DNA from: Protoeuglena noctilucae
Lineage: Eukaryota > Chlorophyta > Pedinophyceae > Marsupiomonadales > Marsupiomonadaceae
DNA length: 64,000 nt
Direction of reading: 5' to 3'
Assembly: GCA_958009085.1 (NCBI GenBank)
Contig: OY253669.1
Location: forward strand, 124,001 to 188,000
The notes below the pieces were generated by a model. It saw only the letters and a list, made by a program, of their open reading frames with translations. It did no database searches and had not been told where the DNA came from. Position numbers and translations under genes: made by a program. Every line of letters begins with the position of its first letter. The first letter of the stretch is position 1. This document shows positions 45,701 to 56,157 of the stretch, piece after piece.

Positions 45701-46287
45701 GGGGCGCAGTTCGTGCTTCTGGGGACGGGGCACGCGGACGGGGAGTTCAAGAAAATGGCGGAGCACGAATTCCGCAACTCGGACAGGCGAGCGGCGGAGC
45801 TGGCGGGCGCCGCGAGACGCACATTAGCACCTGCGCAGGGCGGCTGCATGGCCGCAGTCGTACCGATACCATCACCATGCCTCCCTTCCCTCGCAGGGTC
45901 AAGTGCCTGCTCTTCTTCAGCGAGCGCCTGTCGCACCTCTTATACGCGGCGAGCGACTTCACGGTCGTCCCGTCGATGTTCGAGCCCTGCGGCCTCACCC
46001 AGATGATTGCAATGCGGTATGGGTCTGTGCCCGTGGTGCGGAAGACGGGCGGCCTGGCGGATACGGTCCAAGATGTGGACGCGGACGCTGGCGAGGGGAA
46101 CGGGTTTGTGTTCGAGGGGGCGGGGGACCACGACATGGCCGTGTGCATGGACCGGGCTCTGAGGCGGTACCACCAGGGCGGCGAGGGGTGGAAGGACCTC
46201 GTGCGGAGGAACATGAAGCGCGACGTGAGCTGGGGCAAGTCCGCCGCGGCGTACGCCAAGCTCTACTTCGAGATCGGGTTTGATTGA
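42771..46287 (+). CDS. SS4: Soluble starch synthase, class IV-like (GT5)
   Basis: Ten exons, 42771..42965, 43123..43207, 43470..43649, 43811..44118, 44258..44396, 44635..44804, 44987..45111, 45273..45489, 45644..45786, 45897..46287; 650 residues. Transfers glucose from ADP-glucose to alpha-glucan in the plastid. A basic Ala/Arg leader (transit peptide) is followed by a coiled coil (SELQQLKLEIERLKNENLAL) and the segment LLQDGIRWPERGEANFWERP, as in SSIV, which initiates granules. GT5 domain: HITAEMAPVAKVGGLGDVVT (ADP-glucose Lys), YGGSYNEPEAYLYFCRAALE, HIHEWQASAAALLY, NAVTTVSPTY, GILNGIDIEAWNP, RLVPQKGIHMIARAI and the GT-B C-terminal PSMFEPCGLTQMIAMRYGSV plus VRKTGGLADTV. Intron 9 (45787..45896) starts CAG|GCGAGC. 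The exon 1/2 junction has two equivalent solutions. Confidence 0.92.
44547..44600 (+). repeat. Acceptor plus exon-start copies inside starch synthase intron 5
   Basis: The true junction CGCCCTCGCAG|CGCTGCTTTACTGGGA (44634/44635) is preceded by a copy TCGCCCTCGCAG|CCCTGTTGTACTGG at 44549..44574 and a partial copy CTCTGCTGTACTGG at 44581..44594. Confidence 0.75.
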
Positions 46288-46758
46288 GCGGCAGGGCCGG
46301 AGGGGCTGGGGCTGCCAGTCGGCGCGTCTTGGCCAACACACGGCACGGCCTGCCCCGATGTCCGCCGGGCCGCGGGCCGCCTGGACTGGCATCCCGCGAC
46401 GTGACCCCCCTGTCCTCTCCAACCTGCACGGTAGATGTGTCGCGCACTTTTCCTGGCGAGGCCGCCTCCGCTGCGAGCCGTCACCCTCGGCTGGCTGCGA
46501 GGCTGCAGGTCGCCGAGCACGCTTTTCCCTACGTTGGGATGCCTCATGTACAAGCAGACGTTTTCCAGCTGCCGGGCCTGGTGCCGGCCCACAGCAAAGC
46601 CCCTTACCCTTCGCTCTGAGGTTCCCCATTTCCCCGTCACGCGCCGCTTCATATCTTCAAACCATTGAAGAGAGAACTCTGATGAAAGCGGGCGACGTGA
46701 GACGCGCCAAATAATCCTTACTAGTCCTCCTTGTCCTGATATGCGTCCTGATGTATCA
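46288..46758. other. Convergent intergenic region
   Basis: About 470 bp between the starch synthase stop and the stop of the small acylated protein. No gene recognised. Confidence 0.45.
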
Positions 46759-47182
46759 CTAGGCGCCCACTCCGTCAATGACCTCGCTCGTCTCGGATCG
46801 CGGCGACGAGATTCGAACGTTTGACTCCCGGGTGTCGCGAGCCGCCCTGCTCTCCGGCACGGGCGGAGGAGGGTCGCCGGGCTCCACAGGCCCCGGGCCT
46901 TCCCTGGGGAGCGTGTCTTGCGGTACCGGGCTCGGGTTGTCCCGCACCGGACCCACCACCGCCGTCGTTTGCTGCAGAGGAGGTGCGCGTAGCGGAGCAA
47001 GTCAAGGAAGCCGCATGCAACGGAGGCGTGCACTCTGGGCAGGGCGCATCGTGGGCGAGGGAGAGGTCCCTTACCTGCACGAGCTCCCTGTTGGCGATGG
47101 TGGGTGACACGGTGGGGCCGCCGCGAGGCCCGGGCCGCTCCTCCGGCTGATCTCCGGCCGGAGTGCTCTTCACGCAGCCCAT
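46759..47182 (-). CDS. Small MGC-type (myristoylated/palmitoylated) protein, novel
   Basis: Two exons, complement(46759..46971, 47075..47182), 106 residues, joined by a consensus GT-AG intron (CAG|GTAAGG ... CTCTGCAG). It begins MGCVKSTPAG: Gly2 with Ser6 is the N-myristoylation consensus and Cys3 a palmitoylation site, the dual signal seen in membrane-anchored kinases and Galpha/CBL-type proteins. The rest is Pro/Glu/Arg-rich and probably disordered, ending SSPRSETSEVIDGVGA. No domain is recognisable and I know no named family. The acyl motif, the good splice sites and moderate codon bias argue that it is real, but short size keeps confidence moderate. Confidence 0.58.
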
Positions 47183-47798
47183 GTCTCGCCGATTGGACCC
47201 CAAGCGTCGATTTCTGCGGGCAGAGCGTGAAACCTTGCGGTTGGCGGGGCAGGGGCGACGCATTGGCCGAGGCAAAATCGCTCTTCGCAGCGCTTAGCTG
47301 CGCACGTTACAGATTTCCCGAGATGCGTCACCTGTTTCTCAACAAAGGACCGCGTAACCGTGAGGCAAGGGCGCGCGAGATGAGGCTGGCTGCTACGCAA
47401 GCTTAGGCGTGCTAATTCACACCTGCAAAAGTGAATGAGCTCTGAACAGGCAAATGAACGCCAATTCCACGAGGAGACGCCGTTTTGGCTGCCCACGACT
47501 GGCATTCCTGCGTCTGACATGTTGGCGCGAGCTGCAGCTCACTGCGCGCGCCTTCCCCCGGTCACGCGGAAAGCACGTGTTCTGTGACCTACCACAGCGA
47601 TTTATGTCACGTCAAGTCTAGAGTTGGCGCGCTCTGGGAAGCACACATCGGACTAGAGGGTCGCCGCCCTTCGTGGAGCCGCACAGACGCGTGCCTGCCC
47701 TTCCATTGCCAGTACTCTTAGGATCTCTGAAGGAGCAGGGCGCGGGCCGGACTCAAGCCGGCTGGGGGCGGCCCGCAGGGGCATGTGGCGTGGGCGCC
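47183..47798. other. Divergent promoter region, small acylated protein / LRR protein
   Basis: About 615 bp, lower in GC and coding-like character than the flanks. No feature beyond presumed promoters. Confidence 0.4.
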
Positions 47799-49433
47799 AT
47801 GGCCAGCGAAGCTTTCGCGGGGGAGGAGACGCTGGAGCGGAGCCCACAAGGAGAATTCAACTTTGACTTTGACCTGACGGCAGAGTCAACGCTCCCGCCG
47901 ATCACTGGGCGCGGCACACGGGCAACTCATGGCGAGGCCAGGTGTGCCACGGCGCAACGGGCGGCCGGCGCGCTCCCGCCGACCCGTGCAGTGGCGGGAA
48001 GATCCTTTATGACGTCTGCTTTACATCCGCAGTGCCGACGAGAGCAATCCGCTCCAGGAGCTGGTGGGAGGCGGCCGGAACTGGAAGTACGTGCAGGGAT
48101 GTCGGGAGCTGCACCTGGGGCGGCGAGGGTTCCGCAAGCTGGCCAACTTCGAGCCTCTGGTGAACCTCGAGGCGCTCTGGATTAACGGCAACCGCCTCAG
48201 CTACGTCACCGGCCTCGACAACAACACGCGCCTCAAAGAGCTGTATGCCCACGACAACCAGATCGGGACGCTGCAAGGCAGCCTCAAGCTGATGAAGTTC
48301 CTCGAGGTCCTCGATCTGTCCAACAACAAGCTCAGGCGAGCTCCTGCCCTGCTTTTCCAGCTACCTTTCCGAACATCGCGGGGTGCATCGCACCGATCTT
48401 CAGCTCCCGTCGGCCCCCACTGCACGCAGGAACTTGGACAAGATCCTGCACTCGCTGCAGGAGCTCAAGTTCATCCGCAACCTCAACCTGCGCGGGAACC
48501 CGTGCTGCGAGGAGCCGGACTACCGCCTCTTTGTCATCCACCGCATGCCATGGGTGCGCGTGCTGGACCAGCATGTGGTGACCATCCCCGAGCGCATCCG
48601 CGCCGCCAAGCTCCTGGACCCCGCGAGCCAGGCGCGCGGGTCCGTGGCCTTCGGCTCGCGCGCCCCGGAGTTCTACGGCCCCTGGAACGACCCTGTGACC
48701 GAGGTGTCCGTGCTGGGGCAGCGCCTGCACCGGCAGGCCGAGCGCCTGCGCTCGCGCCACGTCGACCGCGGCCGACACGAGGACGAGACCCTCTTCACGT
48801 CCCTGGGCGTCGAGCGGCCGGACCTCGTCCCCGCCACGGTCCACATGGTCAAGAAGTACCCACCGCCACCGCCAGGGTGGGACCCCGACATCAGTGAATC
48901 GTACGAGCAGCGGTGAGGGCGTGGTGGCGCAGGGGCTGCTCGACGGCTCGCAGCCAGCGCTCGTCGCCGCGTGCCATCACGCTAGGAGCCCTGCCCATCG
49001 CCACAGGTTTCGGAGCCCCGCAGACGCACCCCCGCTCGTGCGGCCGGACAGCCCCGGGCCGCCCGAGGCGGGCGAGGCGCCGCCGTCGCGGAGCTCGCAG
49101 CGTGGCGCCGGGCCGGGTCCCGCGGAGAAGCTCACGCATCGGGAGATCCTGGCCATGATGCAGGGGCAGCAGTCGCAGCAACGACTGAGAGGGGTGGCAT
49201 CTGCAGGGGGGTCGCCCACGGCCGAGCGCGACGGGTACCGTCCGCGGGACATCTACCGCTTCACGACGTCGGAGCGGCACCCCGTGGAGGGCCTGTCCAC
49301 GGGCCAGGAGTCCAAGAGCGTGCGGTTCACCTCGACAGGGCTGCGTTTCGACCGCGAGGGCTTCCGGAAGTACGCCAAGCGCAAGCAGTACTCGCAGCCG
49401 GGGACGCTCAAGCGCCGCGAGGTGCGCGTCTAG
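47799..49433 (+). CDS. Leucine-rich-repeat protein (SDS22-like repeats)
   Basis: Four exons, 47799..47941, 48033..48335, 48430..48912, 49007..49433; 451 residues. About four LRRs are followed by an LRR cap: CRELHLGRRGFRKLANFE, NLEALWINGNRLSYVTGLD, RLKELYAHDNQIGTLQG, FLEVLDLSNNKLRNLDKIL, FIRNLNLRGNPCCEEPDYRL and the cap FVIHRMPWVRVLDQHVV. These 22-residue SDS22-type repeats mediate protein binding. The C-terminal 200 residues contain FTSLGVERPDLVPATVHMVK, KLTHREILAMMQGQQSQQRL and a basic end FDREGFRKYAKRKQYSQPG; such tails occur in ciliary LRR proteins, but that assignment is inference. Intron 2 (48336..48429) begins CAG|GCGAGC, with no GT in the required phase nearby. The stop is 17 bp from the LTO1 stop on the other strand. 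Confidence 0.85.
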
Positions 49434-49450
49434 CGGGGGCGGCGGGGTCG

Positions 49451-50068
49451 TCAGAAGTCGACGGGCGCGCTGCCGACGGGCCTTGCGCCTTCGCTGGGCG
49501 CGTGCAGCTGCTGCAGCGTCCGCGCGTACGTCCCGGTCAGTCCCAGCGCCGCCGCGGCGACCTTGAACCGCGACCGGATGGAGGGCAGGAGCTCCGACAG
49601 GCTGGCGTCGGTGGGGTCGGTCAGCGGGAAGCGCCGGAGCAGGTCCTCGAGCCCGTCGATCGCCTGGCACGCGCGCTCGCTGTGCAGAGCGCGAGAATGC
49701 GATGCTTGTGGCGAGCGAGGTCCCGGGAGGGGCATCCGCTGCGCGCCCGCGACGGTTTGGTGGAGAAAGTCACCTGAAGGCGCCAGCGTCCACGGATTGG
49801 AGACGTCTCCAGCTCGCGAGGCACCCAGCGTAAAACCCGACCTCCTGTCCTAACTCAAAGCCGCGATATATGCCGCTCTCCCGACCTGCAGTTGCCTAAG
49901 CGAGAGGGTCCGCGCCATCCCTCGCCGCTCTCCCGCCCCCCCGCTCGCCGCGTCCCCGCCGTCACCCTGCCGCAGACCCTCCAGCCTGCCCTGCGCCACG
50001 CCCTCCGAGTGGCCCGCGCGCACGGCCTCCTCGTCGGCGCGGACGACCGCCTCGAAGGGGTCGCCCAT
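49451..50068 (-). CDS. LTO1: LTO1 / ORAOV1-like adaptor with Yae1 domain
   Basis: Three exons, complement(49451..49679, 49774..49885, 49966..50068), 147 residues. LTO1 with Yae1 recruits ABCE1 (Rli1) to the cytosolic Fe-S assembly machinery. The repeated Gly signature of the Yae1 domain runs across both junctions: EEAVRAGHSEGVAQGRLEGL, RQGRESGIYRGFELGQEVGF and YAGCLASWRRL. The C-terminal helix LEDLLRRFPLTDPTDASLSE followed by IRSRFKVAAAALG matches the family. Introns are GT-AG, with a weak first donor (GTGACG). Exon 1 and all sequence upstream of it lie within an 860-bp direct repeat whose second copy, at 52.3-53.1 kb, precedes PRODH. This copy is the intact gene. Confidence 0.85.
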
Positions 50069-50738
50069 GCAAGGCCGCGCCTGCCCCGCCGAGGGGCCCT
50101 AGCAAGTGCGCGGTCCCCGGGCCATGCGCACGCGGGAGTCAAGGTCGGCGCTGGCCCCTTCTGCCGGACAAAGCCGTCCCTCGCACATCCGGACCCCGTC
50201 TGCCAAATGTAGTTGCAGCACAAAGCGCTACCGTCGTCGCGCGCCCGCCGACAGCGAGTGCTCCCACTCCGTCGACATGAGAATCAAAGCGGGGACCCGA
50301 TCATGCCCCGTTCCGCTCCACCTGCGGGATTCCCTAGCATCGGCGGGACGCAGCGCGTAAACGCGCCCGGTTTCGGACACCGCACCGTGCGACTAGGATG
50401 ATCGACGGGCAACCTCGTCCGCAGTTCGCGCACAGGGGAGGGCAGCTTTGTGCTGCCACCGTGCCCTCTGGAGCCCAAGCGTCCCGGCCCTCCCCGCGCC
50501 CACCGAAACGTGCGCGCGTCCATTCCACACGCGTGGTGCCCGCATAAGCCAGGTGAGCCGCCGTCCTTGCCGCTGGCGGCCCTCGCGGGGCGCCGGAGGG
50601 GCGGGCCGCGCCTTGCCGGGGGGCCAGGTCAGTCAGGCTCCTGGCGCCAACCCCGCGCCTCTGCACGCCCAAGACCCCACTTTCCGCGGCGCCCTCCCTC
50701 GTACGACGCTAGCGGACCGCCTCAGCGCATGATCCGGA
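49877..50738. repeat. Direct repeat copy A (LTO1 exon 1 and upstream promoter)
   Basis: Matches 52267..53128 at a constant offset of 2390 bp. Three mismatches fall in the first ~28 nt and at least one near the right end (GATCCGGAGCC against GATCCAGAGCC), whereas about 825 nt between them look identical by direct reading. Left limit falls at the LTO1 exon 2 acceptor. Confidence 0.9.
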
Positions 50739-52264
50739 GCCCACAGTCGCGATGTGTGCCGCATGCAGCTTGCCACAGGATGCAAGGAGGTCAGGCGCGC
50801 AGGTAGGGCACCTGAAAACCCTACACGACGCAAGGCCCAGAGGGAGACACAGAGGAGATGGGTGGAGACACAGAGGTCAGAGATAGCCGCCGAGCTAGCA
50901 AAGTGGGAGAGCAGGGCAAGCCCACCCCAGCCCACCAACCCCAGCTCCCCTGGCACACAGCGTGGGGTGGCTGCGGTGGAGGTTTTGGTGGAGAGGAAGA
51001 GAAGAGGTCCTGGGTGACAGAGATGGCTTCAAAGAAAGCACCATGGGCAGGGAGATGGACGTGGAGGTGTTGGGGCCACGAGGTAGCAGCAGCAACGGCG
51101 AGGCGGTGGTGGCAAGCAAGCGCAGACGAGATCCTATGGCTGGTGTAGGAGACGATGCGGCCAGTACCCAAGCCGAAGCGTCAGGAGGGTCGAGGAGCAG
51201 CACAGGGGTGCACCTGGGAGCGGGTGACCCGTTCGCCAGTGACGGCGCGGGACGATGATGGCCTGCAGAATCTCATACCAAAAGAGACGCCAAGCGGGGG
51301 ACCTGAGGAAGTCGGAGCTAGCACGAGTAGCGCCGAAGCGGAGGAGGAGCGCGGTGGGGGTGCCACGGTCAGGGCAGAGGCCGGGTGGCCCCACGGGAGG
51401 CCGGCGCCGTGAGGCTGGGCAAGGCATCTGTTGAGGTGCTGCCAGGAAAGAGGGGGCAGGGAGTCGAAGACGGAGTGCCACACGACCTGGGCCGTGCTGC
51501 AGGACACCGCAAGGTCCTGGAGGAGGTGGGGGCGTGTAGTGCAAACAATTGGTGACCGTTAGCCAGGCCGTGGAGGTCAGGTTAGCATGAAGGATGCCAG
51601 GGTAGCTGCCGCAGAGGGTGCCAATTGGGGTGTGCTGTCATCTCGCAGACGCTAGGCAAGGCTGGTCTGTTGAGTGCTGGCGACATTGAACGCCCTGCGA
51701 GGGGCCAGACACGCAGTGGGTGAAGTCGTTAGGGAAGACAGACGGAACCGTGGGCCCACGCTTGTCAACCCAAGCGTTGGCGGGGAAGCCAGGGCGGCCA
51801 GGGCCGTTGAGGCGGAGGTGGGTGTTGAGGGAAGCACAGAAAGTTGAGACGGATCTCTTTGGTCACATAGGTGTGGTTGAAGGTGTGGGAGACCGTGGTG
51901 GCGTCCACCACCTCAGAGAAAATGCGGTTTTACAGGGGGCTGGAGTGGGCACAGGGGCGATGAGCGATGCGACCAGTGCGAAGGCCCGATGACGGGGGCT
52001 GAGCGTCGGGACGACAGCGGCCCAGATTCCTGAGGCCGGGGCGTTGAGGAGCTGCACCCGATGCGACGGGCCAGTGCAGCAACTGTGCACGTGGTTGGCG
52101 GGGCAGGATAGGGTAGGGGGGGTCGTGGTTGGAGTTGAAAACGAGTGCGGGCCTGCAGCAGCGGGCCTGGGGTCAGGTGGGCCCACATATCACGGGAGCT
52201 TGATAGCGGGGAACATGCAGGTGGCGGTATAGAGGTCACGGATCAGTGGGTGGGTGCGGGCGGC
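50739..52264. other. 1.5-kb unassigned segment between the direct repeats
   Basis: Composition differs from the flanks: the plus strand is G/A-rich with few long codon-biased frames. The longest open frames are on the minus strand (for example 51134..51544 and 51181..51507) and have low-complexity Pro/Ser/Leu translation. I see no terminal inverted repeats, no poly(A) tail, no tRNA or rRNA. It may be a degraded mobile element or filler captured during the duplication; I cannot assign it to a family. Confidence 0.45.
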
Positions 52265-52458
52265 GCTCTCTCGACCTGCGGTTGCCTAAGTGAGAGGGTC
52301 CGCGCCATCCCTCGCCGCTCTCCCGCCCCCCCGCTCGCCGCGTCCCCGCCGTCACCCTGCCGCAGACCCTCCAGCCTGCCCTGCGCCACGCCCTCCGAGT
52401 GGCCCGCGCGCACGGCCTCCTCGTCGGCGCGGACGACCGCCTCGAAGGGGTCGCCCAT
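52250..52458 (-). pseudogene. LTO1 first-exon fragment in repeat copy B
   Basis: The ATG and all of exon 1 of LTO1 (52356..52458) are repeated intact with the donor, but homology stops at the exon 2 acceptor (here CGACCTGCGG on the plus strand, CCGCAG on the minus) and the next sequence is unrelated. Exons 2 and 3 are absent, so only a truncated peptide could be made. It is transcriptionally divergent from PRODH with the original promoter region between them. Confidence 0.82.
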
Positions 52459-53128
52459 GCAAGGCCGCGCCTGCCCCGCCGAGGGGCCCTAGCAAGTGCG
52501 CGGTCCCCGGGCCATGCGCACGCGGGAGTCAAGGTCGGCGCTGGCCCCTTCTGCCGGACAAAGCCGTCCCTCGCACATCCGGACCCCGTCTGCCAAATGT
52601 AGTTGCAGCACAAAGCGCTACCGTCGTCGCGCGCCCGCCGACAGCGAGTGCTCCCACTCCGTCGACATGAGAATCAAAGCGGGGACCCGATCATGCCCCG
52701 TTCCGCTCCACCTGCGGGATTCCCTAGCATCGGCGGGACGCAGCGCGTAAACGCGCCCGGTTTCGGACACCGCACCGTGCGACTAGGATGATCGACGGGC
52801 AACCTCGTCCGCAGTTCGCGCACAGGGGAGGGCAGCTTTGTGCTGCCACCGTGCCCTCTGGAGCCCAAGCGTCCCGGCCCTCCCCGCGCCCACCGAAACG
52901 TGCGCGCGTCCATTCCACACGCGTGGTGCCCGCATAAGCCAGGTGAGCCGCCGTCCTTGCCGCTGGCGGCCCTCGCGGGGCGCCGGAGGGGCGGGCCGCG
53001 CCTTGCCGGGGGGCCAGGTCAGTCAGGCTCCTGGCGCCAACCCCGCGCCTCTGCACGCCCAAGACCCCACTTTCCGCGGCGCCCTCCCTCGTACGACGCT
53101 AGCGGACCGCCTCAGCGCATGATCCAGA
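52267..53128. repeat. Direct repeat copy B (LTO1 exon 1 and LTO1-PRODH promoter)
   Basis: Second copy of 49877..50738. It ends about 70 bp before the PRODH start codon, so the repeat contains essentially the whole intergenic region that originally separated divergent LTO1 and PRODH. Confidence 0.9.
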
Positions 53129-53196
53129 GCCCGTAGCCGCCCGTTGCGCCCCGCTCGACCCCGACTCAAACGCGAAGCCCCGGCGCGCGCCGCAGA

Positions 53197-55410
53197 ATGG
53201 CGCCGAGGGGAATCAAGCGCATTCTCAAATCTTTCGCCGCTGCCGGCCCCGGGCTCGCCCGGGAGCCCTCCTCGACGACGGCCGCGCGGAGCTTCTCAGG
53301 TGAGCCGTGGGCAGCTGGGGGACCCCGCAGCTGGCGCGCCGGAGCCCGCGCCGCGCATCGTGACCGAGTCGTCGCCATTTCCGACGACCCGTGCGCCCAT
53401 TCGAGGACCGGGCTCGCCCCGCCCGCGGCTCCCGGGCGCGGACGAGCCCGCGCGTCAAACGGGCCTCGACGCGCCCCCCCTCCCGCGCCCCGGGCCGCGG
53501 GGAGTCGGATCGAAGGGTCCGGGAAGATTTCCGACATTTCATGCGACGTGGCCCCGCGTCCGCCCGCGCGCCGGGCCGTGACGGCGGCCGGGACTGCCTT
53601 CCAGCTCAGCCTTGCCACCTCAGCTGCGCCCCCCTCGTGCCCCGCCGCAGCCCTGCCGGTGCCCGAGCTCGTCAACGCCTACTCTCCGGCCCACGTGCAA
53701 GTCCTCGGCGACCCCGTCGAGGCCTCCCGGCGCCCCACGGAGGGCCTCGTCGACGGCCTCCTGCGCCGGGACCCCCCGTCCCCCCCGCACGTCCTCGAGG
53801 CGAAGGTCCACGCCGCGAGGGACCTCCTCGCCTTCGTCTCGCGGTCCTCCGGCGCCTCGCCCGCCCTCGCCCCGGACGCCGTGGACCAGGCGTACCGCGA
53901 GCATTCCACCGCCGAGCTCCTCCGCTCGGCGGCCGTCCTGCGCCTCTGCCAGGTCAAGCCGCTCGTCCGGCACGCCAATGAGCTCATCGGCCTCGGCGAG
54001 CGCATCTTCGGCCCCACGGTCACCCACGGCGTGATCGGCGCCACCTTCTACCGCCAGTTCGCCGCGGGCTACGATGTCCCCGACGTCCGCGCCTCGGCCC
54101 AGGCCATGATCGCCCGGGGCGTGTACCCCGTGCTGGACTACGCCGCGGAGGCGGACGTCGAGGACGCTGGCGAGGCCGGGGACCTGGCGGAGCAGGAGCG
54201 TGTCGAGCGCCAGTGTGACTCCCACCTCTACCGCACCCTCGAGAGCGTGCGCACGGCCGCCGCCGCCATGAGCCGGGCGTCCTGGCCCATGATTGCCATC
54301 AAGATCACCTCGCTCGCCAACCCCGTGCTCCTCGGTGCGCCGCTGTGATGGCTGCAAAGGTTGCACGTGCTCAGCCACAGTGCACCCGACGGCAATGAAG
54401 CATCACAGCCCTCGCCCTCGCCCCCGCAGAGCGTTTCTCCAAAGTCCTCGAGTCGTCCTTCTCGGGCGTGCACACCAACTCCGCCATGCCCCACACGCGG
54501 GGGTACCTCGATGCCGACGACGTGACGCGCCTCAACCGCGCCGTGGCGCGGCTCGACGAAGTCATGGTCCTCGCCGGCCAGGTGTGTCTCGACTGCGCAA
54601 GTCAGCAGCGGCGCGCTCGTCGCCCTGAGGATTGCCACGGTCAGCCGAGCCACCATCCCGCTGTCCCCAGCCCTCCTCAACCACCCAGCCCCTCCCCCGC
54701 CCCCGCAGCTGGGCGTCCGCGTCTACATCGACGCCGAGCAGTCCTACTTCCAGCCGGCCATCGACCACCTGGCCCTCGAGATGATGCGTAGGCACAACGC
54801 GGGGGGCGTGCCGGTCTGTGCCACGACGTACCAGTGCTACCGGAGGGACGCCCTGCCCCGCATGCTCGCGGACATGGACACGGCGCGCCGCGAGGGCTTC
54901 GCCTTCGCCGCCAAGACGGTGCGCGGCGCGTACATGCACCTCGAGCGGTCGCTCGCGGCGCAGACCGGGCGCGAGGACCCCATCCACGCGACGATCGAGG
55001 CCACGCACGAGTGCTACAACCTGGCGGTTGCCACGGGCATGAACGAGATGGCCGCGGGCAACAACGTGCACGTGATGGTGGCCACGCACAACCGCGACTC
55101 GGTCGCCCACGCCACGGCCATGATGGACGCCCTCCGCCTGCCCCCCTCGGGCGGGCCCGTCCACTTCGCCCAGCTCCTCGGCATGGCGGACTACCTGACG
55201 TACCCCCTGGCGCGCAGCGGCTACCAGGCCCGTAAGTTCACGCCCTACGGACCGGTCAAGCAGGTCATCCCCTACTTAATCCGGAGGGCCCAGGAGAACT
55301 CTGACGCCCTGGGCGCCGTGCGCCACGACCTCGCAGCCCTGCGCCGGGAGCTCTCGCGCAGAGCCCTAGGCCAGCGCGCGGGTCGTGCTTCGGCCAGCGC
55401 GGCCGCGTAG
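53197..55410 (+). CDS. PRODH: Proline dehydrogenase, mitochondrial
   Basis: Five exons, 53197..53299, 53331..53516, 53624..54334, 54430..54581, 54709..55410; about 617 residues. FAD enzyme of the inner mitochondrial membrane oxidising proline to pyrroline-5-carboxylate. Leader MAPRGIKRILKSFAAAGPGL is a typical amphipathic presequence. Catalytic-domain motifs: LVRHANELIGLGERIFGPTV, FAAGYDVPDV, MIARGVYPVLDYAAE, ASWPMIAIKITSLANP, VYIDAEQSYFQPAIDHLALE, TTYQCYRRDALPRMLADMD, KTVRGAYMHLER, GNNVHVMVATHNRDSV, FAQLLGMADYLTYPLA and PYGPVKQVIPYLIRRAQENS (Arg-Arg substrate pocket). Exon 2 codes a low-complexity Pro/Arg linker; its donor (GTCCGG at 53517) and the exon 3 acceptor are chosen for phase and are the uncertain part. 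Catalytic core is certain. Confidence 0.9.
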
Positions 55411-56157
55411 AGGGGAAGGACGGGACGAGTTCCTGTCTTCCCCCGATGGCTCCAGCTTCGTTTACTGCATAGGAAGGCGCGGGCGCCTCTAGGGGCGGAG
55501 AGGCCGGAGCCGAGACGCGGCCCCGGTTGCGGTGGCCGCCGTCGAGGCCCGCCTCCCGCCCCCGCCCCGCCTGCAAGATTCTGGGGTCTACTTGTCGCTT
55601 GGGATATCGTCATTCGTTGGGCTGTCCGTCATCGACCTCAGGGTTCCCTTGACGCCCTCCCAGGGTGATTCCAGCGTCGTGGATTGGATGTCGAATTGTC
55701 AGGCCGCTTTCCTTGTGGTAGTTCCCGGTCGGGGCCCCGGCCTTCGCGTAGTGCGCGTGCTGTGTGTGCCCAGGTCGTCTCCGTTTCGCACGCACCCCGG
55801 CGCGGGCTGGGAGCCTCCCCGGCCCGCGCCCGGCTGAGGCCGCCCCCTAATGCCGCGGGGCTTCATATAGCATCCGCCCCGCTCATTGGCAACGGCATGT
55901 GCGTTTCCGGGCCTAGGCCCAGGCCTTTCGTTTCGCTTGAACGCGACAGCGCATGCGAGGACTCTTATTCAAGCCGCGCCCAAGTGCCGCGAGGCTGGCA
56001 GTGCTCACATCGCCACTGAGGATGAGCACCGTGTGCCTGCAACTGAGCGCAGTCCGCAAGAACCTGACCTGAGCCTGCACTAGCCTAGAGGAACGAGGAG
56101 GGCAGCAGCAATGCCGCAGCTGTCGGGCCTGCCCCAATTGTTGCCTCATACCGTGCG
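55411..56157. other. Convergent intergenic PRODH / phosphatase
   Basis: About 750 bp between two stop codons. No gene recognised on either strand. Confidence 0.45.

Noticed and set aside
49877-53128. LTR retroelement with 860-bp terminal repeats
   Set aside because: The repeats carry a host exon and host promoter, have no TG...CA ends, and the interior shows no recognisable element genes or primer-binding site. A duplication or insertion with flank copying fits better.
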